Part shown: piece by piece, positions 55,145-64,000 of the stretch | How positions within the stretch are numbered: the stretch's first letter is position 1 | Layout of the letters: each line of letters opens with the position of its first letter | Source of the DNA: Litsea cubeba | Lineage: Eukaryota > Streptophyta > Magnoliopsida > Laurales > Lauraceae | NCBI GenBank assembly: GCA_012931725.1 | Contig: CM022946.1 | Location: forward strand, 62,001-126,000 | DNA length: 64,000 bases | Direction: 5' to 3' | The notes under the pieces: generated by a model | Seen by the model: the letters and a program-made list of their open reading frames with translations, nothing else | Databases searched by the model: none | Told to the model about the DNA's origin: nothing | Made by a program: the position numbers and the translations under genes

Positions 55145-56847
55145 TTTGCATATCATATCTATTGCTCTATGCTTATACTTCTTTTCTTGATTCCTTGGCT
55201 ACTTTCTAATTAGTGGCCTATGTTGGATTCCGCATCTAAAAAAATGAGATGAGATTTTTTTGGAAATTTCTAATTCTTTGAATTTATTTCCACTCTTCTC
55301 TTTTCAACAAAAAAATAAAAAATAAAAAATCAGATTTTTCATTTTGGATTCAAAATTGAGAAACCTTGATCCTTTCCTACCGTTCATCGTGCTTGCAGAA
55401 ATGTTGAGCCTGTTCGACTAAGGTTTTGGGCCATCGTTTCTTTTCGATGAGTACATTAAAGATCTAGAAAAAAATAAAAAATCAGATTTTTCATTTTTGG
55501 ATTCAAAATTGAGAAACCTTGATCCTTTCCTATCGTTCATCGTGCTTGCAGAAATGTTGAGCCTGTTCGACTAAGGTTTTGGGCCATCGTTTCTCTTCGA
55601 TGAGTTCATTAAAGATCTAAAAAAAAAAAATCAGATTTTTCAGTTTGGATTCAAAATTGAGAAACCTTGATCCTTTCCTATCGTTCATCATGCTTGCAGA
55701 AATGTTGAGCCTGTTCGACTAAGGTTTTGGGCCTCTTCGATGAGTTCATTAAAGATCTAAAAAAAAAAAAATCAGATTTTTCATTTGGATTCAAAATTGA
55801 GAAACCTTGATCCTTTCCTATCATTCATCGTGCTTGCAGAAATGTTGAGCCTGTTCGACTAAGGTTTTGGGCCATCGTTTCTCTTCGATGAGTTCATTAA
55901 AGATCTAAAATATATATATAAATAAAAAAAGATATAGACCACTAAGGTTAAACCAACTGCGTTCTTTGATCATGGTTGATTCAAGAAAAGCCTTGTCCAG
56001 AGTGTGGAGACAGCTTGACTGTTCTAGGCAAGGGTCCTCCAAACGGGTTCATTAAGTAATCCTACCCTTACCTGGGGGCAATTCTATCAATCGAGATTTC
56101 ATAAGACCGGGTTAGGAGGCCTATGTGTACTCTCTCGTCTTTTAAATAAATTTTTTTTTTCAAAAATAAAATTTTTAAAAATAAAAAATTTTAAAATAAA
56201 AAATAAAAAATAAAAAAAATTTCAAAAAAAAAAAATCTTAAGAAAAAAAATAAAAAATAAAAAGATTTTTTTTAAAAAAAAATCTTGAAAAAAAAATCTT
56301 AAAAAAAAAAAAAACTTGTCATTTTTGGATTCAGATCCGAGAAATTATGGTTCATTTCCTTCTGAATACTGGCGCTCGCGGAAATCGCTGAGACCGTATT
56401 TGGATCGGAATACCATATGCTTTCTTTGATGAATCCAATCTTGACCTTTCAAAACAGGGAATCTCATCTCATGGATGCGGTCTCCAAACATTTGTGTCTA
56501 GCGGTACTAGTACGCCCTTTCAGGGTCTACTGTATTCGTGACCGGCACATTTGTAACTCCAACTTTATATTCTTCATATCTCGAGCAAGATCTGCTTCTC
56601 GATAAGTCGAATTTAAGTTCACAATTGCTTCTAGCAGTCACTGGGACGCTCATTTTGGGCTTACCATACCTGCGATCAGAACAATTGTACCCTCTATGAC
56701 GTTTTGCCTTCTTCATATTGGTTGGGTCATCTCCCTCGAGCGATTTGAAAAGACAAAACCATAGAACTTCCCATTTATGTTCATTATATTCTTGTGATTA
56801 CTAATGGATGTGGTCTTCTTTCAGAAATTTTTTCGAAAAAACTAACA
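55145..56847 (+). other. Tat leader, continuing after element B
   Basis: Untranslated leader with tandem repeats (55330-55920), an A-rich tract (about 56145-56315) and no credible coding sequence. Confidence 0.65.
55330..55920 (+). repeat. Four tandem repeats of about 150 bp in the Tat leader
   Basis: Units start TCAGATTTTTCA at about 55330, 55482, 55631 and 55782 (spacing 149-152 bp), each with GAAACCTTGATCCTTTCCTA and GAAATGTTGAGCCTGTTCGA. A diverged fifth relative lies near 56309-56430. The third unit lacks a short segment. Confidence 0.92.
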
Positions 56848-57895
56848 ATGGCAGCATCGCTTACCATTACTTTCGACGAGAACAAGCACCAACTCATGCT
56901 TCAACAGAAGCAAACTATGCGCACCTACAAGCGCCCTATCAACTGCCGAAGCGTCAACTCCCTCGGCAACTCTCTGAACTCCGGGTCGACCTCGACTCCC
57001 CGGACTATCGTCTTTGGGACGCTGGGACCATTCCCACTTCCTGAGGAACAAACTGCTCCTTCTAAGAAGCAGAAACTCGCCTCTCAATGTGTCACTACCG
57101 TGACACCAAAGGCGAGCACCAGAAGGCCTGAAGCCCGTGGCAGCCCCACGAATACTCGACTAGCAAACGACCAGGTCTATCCCAAGACTTGGTCCCGAAG
57201 ACCTTCACCAAAACAAAGAAGGTCCCAAACATCCACTAAGCCAGCATTCCTGGCCCCACTCAAGGAGAACCAGTTCTACCCACTTGCCTGCATGAAAGAG
57301 ACCCATCTCCAATCTGACTCTCAAGTCAACCCAGCATGAGCCGGCTTGTTCCTACAAGCCCAAAATCAGGTCATGCATCACAAGGCCTCTACAAGCACCT
57401 GCTAAGGCCTATAAACTTGCAGTTCGACCCTTTATCTCTACAGGGGCCGAACTCCAAAAATTCAAAGCTTCGCTGCAACAGGCGAAGGACAGGGTTCGCA
57501 TCCTGTCCTTGCCCAGCTACAAAGAAGACAAGCTCGGTTGCTGCACCTGAGGGAGCACATCCTTCATCGTCAAAGCCCAGCCAGAGCTGACCGAAGCTCA
57601 AGTTGCTCGTCGTATACGCCGCCGCGCGTCGTATCGGCAAAAGAGACTAGAGAAGCAAAGGACCCAGCCTCCTACACTTCAAGTCTCTCCTAAATGGGTC
57701 GAAAAAGATAAACCCAACCAAGTTGCTGCTGTCCATATGGTTGGAAAATCCAGAAGACGCCAAAAGTCAGCATCCAAAATCCATGTCCGACGTCCGATGA
57801 CCCGCAGCATCTCCAGGACAAGAAGACATTCAGAAGAATCCCCTGCTCCTTCAAGCAAAGGACGGCAGAGTGATCCTTCCTCAAGCTCTTCTTAA
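56848..57895 (+). pseudogene. Extra ORF upstream of Tat gag, broken
   Basis: An ATG at 56848 (MAASLTITFDENKHQLML) opens a frame to 57339. A second frame to 57894 (with a stop near 57549) encodes a strongly basic Arg/Lys/Ser-rich region (ARRIRRRASYRQKRLEKQR). The Ogre/Tat group can carry an ORF before gag, and the position fits. I recognise no domain. A frameshift near 57340-57360 is needed to join the two halves. Confidence 0.5.
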
Positions 57896-57901
57896 AAAAG
57901 A

Positions 57902-58936
57902 ATGAGCCCCAACTCAGTCACCAGGACAGTTTCTTCGTTTGAATCACGAAGGATGTACGTCTTGGCTACAAATTCTGAGCCACCACCCCGCAATCCACCT
58001 CAAGATGATGCGATCACCCGCATCCAGCAGTTGGAACAAGGCCAGCAGAGGATTGAAACTCTGATGGAAAACCTTCTCCTCGCATTCCAAAATCAGGCGA
58101 ACAATGAACCTCCTCCGAATCATCAAAACGATGAGGTAAATGGGGAAGAAAATGAGTCACGTGCCCTTACCAAAAAGGACGTAGACAGTATCCTCGCCAA
58201 AGCAAAAGAAGAGGATATACTTAAGGAGCATGGGATCAAGCCACCATATCCCTTATGGATGGACTCGGTCCCGTTCCCTACAAAATTCAAGCATCCTACT
58301 CTCCAAACATATACGGGGAATGGATCAGCCAGACAGCACGTCATCCACTTCAAGATCCTGACGGAAGCTATAGCGGATCAAGATGCACTCAAGATCCGCC
58401 TCTTTGCAAGTACCCTAAAAGGTACGGCCTTCGATTGGTACTCCACTCTGCCGGAGGACTCCATCCAAAATTGGGCCATGCTAAAGACACGCTTCCTAAC
58501 TCACTTCAAAGGTGAGGATCATCCCGCTACTATGGCTCAGCTGTGCAGCCTAAAACAAGGGGAGAATGAGTCAACATATGACTTCATTCACAAGTGGAAA
58601 GCAATGGCATACAAATGCTCTGATGTATTGCCACAAGTGTCGCTAGTCGATATCTGCCGAATCAACATGAGAGCTAGAATCCGCTCCATGATCATCGGCA
58701 ACAAATCAAAGAACCTGGGAGAACTCCTAGAAGCTTCTATGTAAGCCGAAACAGTGATTAAAGACGTTAACAGTCAGAAATCATCAAGAAAAGAGCCAAC
58801 CGCCATTGCAAACTCTAAACCAAAGAAAAAGGAGGTCCTCAATGTGCAAACCAAGTTAGCTCCTCAGCGACCAAAGAAAGCCGAAAACAAAGCTGCTAGT
58901 AAAAGACCCGAACTCTTTGATGCCTTCAAAGAATGA
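57902..58936 (+). pseudogene. Tat gag
   Basis: ATG at 57902. Residues 1-90 are a helical Gln/Glu-rich leader. The retrotransposon gag core follows (YTGNGSARQHVIHFKI, FASTLKGTAFDWYSTLPEDSI, FLTHFKGEDHPATMAQLCSL) to residue 280, where TAA at 58742-58744 replaces an expected Gln codon. The frame goes on past it into a Lys-rich tail to a TGA at 58934-58936. No CCHC knuckle is seen in the gag core, as in several Tat elements. Confidence 0.88.
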
Positions 58937-60949
58937 GCAAAAAAGAAATACTCATTCGATGAAGATGTTGATGAAATCTTCGGGGCTCTTGTGGCGAACG
59001 GCAAGCTCACTTTGCCTGAACCCAAAAGACCGAGTGATGTTGGCAAAACCATCGATCCTCGGTACTGTCCATACCACCAGATGATCTCGCATCCTCTCAA
59101 TCAATGCTTTGTTGTGAGGGAGAAAATAAATAAGATGTGGAAAAATGGAGTCATCACCTTTGACAAAAACTATGGGTCTGCCTCCGTCAACATGGTGACA
59201 TGTGGACAAACATCAAAATCACCGAAGAAGAAGATTACTACTTCCTTCAAGGTGATAAACACCCGACACCAGACGGACAACCCATATGGGTACATCCCAA
59301 TCTCCTGGAAGGTCGTGAAAACAAAGCCTACAGCTCAACAGTGAAGGCAGGCTAGGAAACATCTCCTCAAGCTCAAACGGCAAGAGAAGACCCAGCCAAA
59401 ACAAGAAGTCGAAGAAAAGGCAGAGGCTTCCTTTACCGCTTCATTGGAGGCAATAAAAATGTCCCTTCCAGAGACTTCAAAAGGGGTAAGAAAATTCACT
59501 CTCAGTGATTTCATGCCACCTCAATTCAAAGAAGCCACGCAGGGGGCATCATACTCTTGCAATTCGGTAGTTGGATTCTCCATTGATGGATACGAGTCCA
59601 GCGACACCGATGATGGATTCGAATCCAGCTACACCGACGAGTGGGAGGAGTCCCTTGAAACAGGAGAATATCTCTCCGATGAAGAATGGGTTCCTGAGAC
59701 TCATCTTATGCCAGTAATCTGGTATAACCCCCTACAGCCACAAGGATCCTGGTCTGATGATTAGGAAGACTAAGAGGCTGTACAAGAAAATGTTGTTGAA
59801 CTAGCACCCGTCATTGCTCCAGTGGAACCCAACCATTTTAAACCACAAAGAGCAGATGAAGAAGACGATCTGGCTCCCATGCCTGATCTTGAAGAATATG
59901 CAAGGATCTTGCAGCATCTCATTCTAGAACAAGAGCAAGACTGCGTCAATGTGCTTCCTCGTAATCCAGAGCCTGAAGTCCCTGAAGACCATCAGGTACA
60001 TCCTCCCTTAACTCCTGAAAATGGAGAAAATTGCTGGATAGACAATCCTCTTACATCCGAGGATGAGTCTGACTCCGATCAGGCAACGTCTCCTGTTAGA
60101 GCTTCCTGTAATGTGATGATTCGGGATTATAGCTCTTCCGAAGCATCGTCTGATGAGATCACTTACACTCCGACGACTCCTAGCAATGTATCTTCTGGAG
60201 CCACCTCATCTCATGTGACTTTCACTGAGACGACACCCTCTCAGGTTTCTTCTCCTAAGACTGTGACTTCAAAGTTCACACCCTTTCTGACTGAAGAATT
60301 CCCAGCTATTGATGCTTGAGACGATGAATTGGTCAACGAAGAAGAAAGGTTGCTAGATGCTGTTCAGGACTTGTTCCCGAAAAATGCTCCATGCAACACA
60401 ATCACTGAGGATGGCAACTCTGCTGCAGATACATCCTCAGCAAATGAAAAACGACGGTCTCTTGATCTTGAAGACAATCTTCCAAATGAAGACCCTTCTC
60501 AAGAAGCTCTCAAAGTTGGTAGAGGCACCCACTCTGGCCGGGACTACCACAAAAATTACAACCAATATTCCTTTACATATGTAAATCCTTCGGGGAAAGA
60601 TGTTGTAAGCGCCCCTAGCGGCAACAATGATGAACATGCAGGCCCTAAGGAGGCTTTCAAGTATGACTTGATTGAACACTTCAAGCACATACTTGCACGT
60701 CTGCACATCCTAGATTTATTGCGAATGTCTCCGCGCACTCGTGATAATCTCATTTCGGAATTATAGAAGCTAAATGAGGATGTCGACAAACATGCCCCGC
60801 AAGTCCTCCAAATTGAAATAGACTACTGGGTCAAAAAACTCAGAAACTTCCTCAAAGGAGAAAAGAAAAAAACCGAGGGATCATGCATCGAATGCCTCTC
60901 GGTTCAAAAGGCAGCCAGTGCAACCATCGCCTTCACTAAGGAAGACCTC
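58937..60949 (+). pseudogene. Tat gag-protease linker region
   Basis: The same frame as gag continues as blocks separated by stops (59342-59344, 59762-59764, 60317-60319, 60764-60766). It contains YCPYHQMISHPLNQCFVVREKI, a Cys/His pattern common downstream of Tat gag, and long acidic, Ser/Thr-rich stretches (59560-60320). No enzyme domain is visible. Confidence 0.7.
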
Positions 60950-61843
60950 TTACTTGGCAAAACAAGGCACAATCGACCCCTGTACTTCACAGGGTACATC
61001 AAGGAAATGCCTATACACATAGTTCAGATCAACCCAGGTTCTGCACTCAAACTCATCTCCACTTTGGCTCTCGAAGAGTTGGGCATCCCACCTAGCAAGC
61101 TGAGCCACACATCTGTATTTATCTTTCGATACGATGGGAGTACTCAAAGGCCTATCGGCAAAATCAGGTTCAAGTTGCAGATCGGTGATCTTATCTCTGA
61201 GGTCACTGTGTATGCAATAAAAACCCCTTCATGCTACAACATCCTTCTCGGACGCCCCTAGATCCACGAGAATGGTGTTGTCCCTTCAACTTTACATCAA
61301 CGCATCAAGTTTGTTGGCGAAGACAGCATGATACATCGAGTCTTTGCGAACAGAAAACCCTTCAAAGGTAAAGAAGTCTACTTTGCAGACTCACAGATGT
61401 ATGAAGGTGAAAAAGAAGAAGAGGAGAAGCACACAGCACCCTTTGCCGAAAATCTTCAGAAAGATAAAGGCAAGGCTCCTCAACAATCACCGGAAGAAAA
61501 CAAACCATCCGGTAAATCCGAAGAGAGCATTCAAACTCCCTTCATCATCTCCCTCAAACCTTCAAAGCCTTTGGTCATCACAACTAAAGTGAAGAAGACA
61601 AAGCAAAAGTCTGGGGGCAAATTTGTTGTCTCTTTCGTGTCTATCATGCAAGACACGGATTCGGATTCAGAGCTAGAAGATGACACATCATCAAGCCAAG
61701 CAGACACTCAACAAGTTCAGCCTGCTCTTACTCCAATGGAGACAACTTCTGACATAGACCCCAAAACAGCAGTCCACAACTCAATCTTCAAGAAGACATC
61801 AAGCCTGTCAAACAGGGCCAAAGAAGATTCCGTTCAAATGTGA
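60950..61843 (+). pseudogene. Tat protease, catalytic Asp lost
   Basis: The retropepsin-like region reads VQINPGSALKLIS at about 61022-61060, where Tat proteases usually have D in the D(P/S)GS motif; here codon 61031-61033 is AAC (Asn). The fold continues through GKIRFKLQIGDL to NILLGRP, then TAG at 61259-61261 where Trp is expected. An acidic linker follows to 61843. Confidence 0.8.
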
Positions 61844-62640
61844 TGGACAAAATTGAACAAGAAGTTCAAAAACTCAAAAGCGTCGGCTTCATCCGTGAGG
61901 AACAACATCCTGAATGGTTGGCCAACATTGTCCCCATGACAAAAAAAAAACGGGCAGATCAGGGTCTGTATTGACTGTAGAGACCTGAATGGCACATGCC
62001 CTAAAGCCATACCAGAGGTAATGATTGATAATACCTGTGGATTTGAGGGAATGACTTTCATGGATGGTTTCTCTGGCTACAATCAGATAAAGATGCATCC
62101 TGAAGATGAAAAACATACATCCTTTCGGACCCCATTTGGCGTGTATTGCTACACTGTCATGCCATTTGGTCTGAAAAATGCCGGTGCCACATATCAGAGG
62201 GCTATGATGAAGATATTCTAAGATATGCAGCACAAAACAGTCGAGTGTTACGTTGATGACCTCGCCGTCAAAAGCAAAGGAAAAGAAGATCATCTCGAAG
62301 ACCTTCGACAAGTCTTCCTCCAGCTTCGCAAACACAAACTGTGAATGAATCCTCTGAAATGCTTCTTCGGCGTCTCGTCAGGTAAGTTCCTCAGATTCTT
62401 AGTTCGGAAAGCTGGAATAGAGCTTGACCCCATAAAAGTCAAAGCCATTCTAGAAATGCCCTCTCCAAGAACCTTGAGAGAACTCAAAGGGCTTTAAGGG
62501 AGATTGACCTACATCAAACGGTTCATCTCCAATCTTTCGGAGAAATCCCGTCCATTCTCCCGGTTAATGAAAAAAGGTGCAAATTTTGTCTGGGATGCTG
62601 ACTGTTAAGCTGCGTTCCAAGATATCAAGTCATACCTGAC
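61844..62640 (+). pseudogene. Tat reverse transcriptase
   Basis: Blocks in order: VGFIREEQHPEWLANIVPM (61890-61940), a frame change at an A-run near 61941-61950, IRVCIDCRDLN, FMDGFSGYNQIKMHP (near 62058), FGVYCYTVMPFGLKNAGATYQRAM, and the catalytic YVDDL at 62249-62263. Stops at 62219-62221, 62341-62343, 62497-62499 and near 62606 all fit Gln, Arg or similar codons changed by C-to-T. The thumb region with GRLTYIKRFISNLS follows. Confidence 0.88.
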
Positions 62641-63445
62641 AAAACCTCCAGTGTTAGCTGCTCCTACCACTGGAAAAGCATTCATCTTGTACACAAGAGC
62701 CCTTGATCACTCTCTGGGTGCTCTGCTTGCATAAGAAAATGATGAAAGAAAAGAAGCTGTTATATACTACCTCAGACGCATGCTAGTAGGTGCAGAGCAT
62801 CGCTACTCTCCAGTCGAAAAAGAATGTCTTGCAGCGATGTTCGCCGTACAAAAGCTACGTCACTACTTGCTTTCCAACACAGTCTACTTGGTCTCAAGGA
62901 TCAACCTCTTGAAGGTTCTCATCACAAAGGCAGGTTCTCTCAATGCACGACTGGCAAAATGGTCCATCCTTCTGTCACAATTTGATATTAGGTATGTACC
63001 GCAAAAGGCAATCAAAGGACAAGCTCTAGCAGACTTTCTCGCAGAGCATCCATTGCCAAAAGATTCTCCACTCGGAGATGATCTCCAAGACGAACCAGTC
63101 TACAATGTGGAGACTTTCTCACAAAATGCTTCCTGGGACATGTACTTTGACGGTGTAACCAGGACAAATGAAAAAAGACAGCTGATCTCGGGAGTTAGCA
63201 TCCTCTTTGTTAGCCCCGACAAATATATGATTCCACACGCTTTCTCGCTATTGGAATCATGCACAAACAATGTAGCTAAATATCAAGCTCTAATCCTAGG
63301 ATTGGAACTCGCCATCGAATCCGGTATCACCATGCTGGAAATCTTTGGAGACTCTCAACTGATCGTCAACCAGATGAATCAGAAATTTGAAGTCAGGAAG
63401 CCTGATTTATTGCCTTACTACAAGAAGGTACAATCGCTTCTGTAA
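62641..63445 (+). pseudogene. Tat dual RNase H (Ty3-type plus archaeal-type)
   Basis: The first RNase H is degenerate (AFILYTRALDHSLGALLA, stop at 62732-62734, then RYSPVEKECLAAMFAV). The second begins WDMYFDGVTRTNEKRQ near 63134 and has NNVAKYQALILGLELAI and FGDSQLIVNQM, the Asp/Glu pattern of the archaeal-type RNase H that Tat elements acquired. The TAA at 63443-63445 replaces a Gln codon. Confidence 0.88.
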
Positions 63446-64000
63446 AAGTTTGACATCTGTCACATCACCCACATTCGTAGAGGTGAAAACATACTTCCAG
63501 ATGCCCTGGCTGGACTTGCCGCATCTATGGCAATCCAGGAAAGGGAAAACATGTAAATCACAGTGTGCGAGAGAAGAATCCTCCCTCCTCTTAACACACA
63601 CCAAGTGGTTGGAAGTCGGATCTCTATCCTTCAACCTTCAATCGGTGACTGGAGGGATCCGTTCATTAGTTACTCTATGTTCAGAGTCCTACCTGAAGAT
63701 CCAAAAGAAAGGGTAAGCATCCAAAGGCGAACCCCAAACTTTCATTTGGATATTCCTTCAAAAATCCTTTATAAGAAATCCTTCAAAGAGTACTTCTACG
63801 CTGCTTGTCACAACAAGAGGCTGAAGAAACACTCAAAGAAGTTCATGCTGGTCTTTGCGGAGCTCATCAGGCTGGTCCCAAGCTCTATGATCAGATAAAA
63901 AGGTTAGGTTATTACTGGCATACCATGGTACCTGACGCAATGCAATTTGCTAAGCGCTGCCAACAATGCCAAGTTCATGGAGATTACATTCACCATGCCT
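63446..64000 (+). pseudogene. Tat integrase, N-terminal zinc-binding part, cut by the window end
   Basis: After a linker (RRGENILPDALAGLAA) and a stop at 63554-63556, a frame change near 63800 leads to EVHAGLCGAHQAG, LGYYWHTMVPDA and CQQCQVHG: the H2C2 zinc-binding motif of Ty3 integrases. The catalytic core lies beyond position 64000. Confidence 0.8.

Larger units (their letters stand above)
44968..64000 (+). mobile_element. Tat-clade Ty3 element (5' part), with Copia element B nested in its leader
   Basis: Order on +: a 2.6-kb LTR, primer site, long leader with tandem repeats (interrupted by element B), an extra ORF, gag, a long acidic linker, protease, RT, RNase H, a second RNase H-like domain and the start of integrase at the window end. 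The second, archaeal-type RNase H and long leader are characteristic of the Tat/Ogre group. The 3' LTR is beyond the window. Reading frames carry many nonsense codons but few frameshifts. Confidence 0.85.

Noticed and set aside
55330..55920. CRISPR-like array
   Set aside because: The repeats are direct 150-bp tandem units without short repeats and unique spacers, in a plant retrotransposon leader.
56145..56315. Poly(A)-rich stretch that could mark a retroposed cDNA or LINE tail
   Set aside because: The A-runs are interspersed with T-runs and lie inside the Tat leader repeat region; no processed gene body precedes them and no target duplication is seen.

Overview
This window is nuclear DNA from a flowering plant and consists almost entirely of transposable elements. 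The evidence is plant-type LTR retrotransposons with initiator-methionine tRNA primer sites (TGGTATCAGAGC), a chromovirus with a C-terminal chromodomain, a Tat-type Ty3 element with two RNase H domains, a plant hAT transposase (DUF659 plus C-terminal dimerisation domain), a plant mobile domain (PMD) segment and a Helitron-like end. Pieces of plant housekeeping genes also occur: ATG13, a WAV3-type RING ligase and the last exon of aspartate aminotransferase. I see no complete host gene, rRNA, tRNA or CRISPR. The species cannot be named from this sequence.

Layout. 1-6217: a + strand Copia tail and its 3' LTR, which appears inserted into a minus-strand Copia element; that element also carries a perfect hAT MITE (8-bp duplication GATCGACC). 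6218-15537: a decayed Ty3 chromovirus on +, split by a 1.76-kb solo LTR (8959-10718) in its RT; its 3' LTR is split by a small non-autonomous LTR element (13252-15489). 15538-19187: microsatellite, then a Mutator-like element carrying a PMD piece and captured ATG13 and RING-ligase fragments, then a MITE with perfect 27-bp inverted ends. 19188-24283: a near-full-length but broken hAT transposon on -. 24284-28310: a LINE ORF1 fragment split by a non-autonomous hAT (25029-26973, perfect 8-bp duplication). 28468-28599: terminal exon of cytosolic-type aspartate aminotransferase. 30171-37799: Copia element A, with equal-length 1181-bp LTRs, a perfect 5-bp duplication and one nonsense codon in gag-pol. 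37888-42454: an LTR-like sequence invaded by a tandemly duplicated Helitron-like element and containing a long inverted repeat. 42937-44962: a broken Copia gag-integrase. 44968 to the window end: a Tat-clade Ty3 element whose leader was invaded by Copia element B (47623-55139), sister of A.

The window reads as a history of nested insertions. Where target duplications survive (elements A and B, both 8-bp hAT insertions), boundaries are exact. Elsewhere they come from TG...CA ends, primer sites and purine tracts. Coding damage is mostly nonsense codons explicable by C-to-T change, as expected for methylated plant DNA. The most notable features are the gene-fragment-carrying Mutator-like element, arrays of the palindrome CGGTCGACCG upstream of the TATA box in LTRs of two families, a long hairpin-forming repeat, and the isolated aminotransferase exon.
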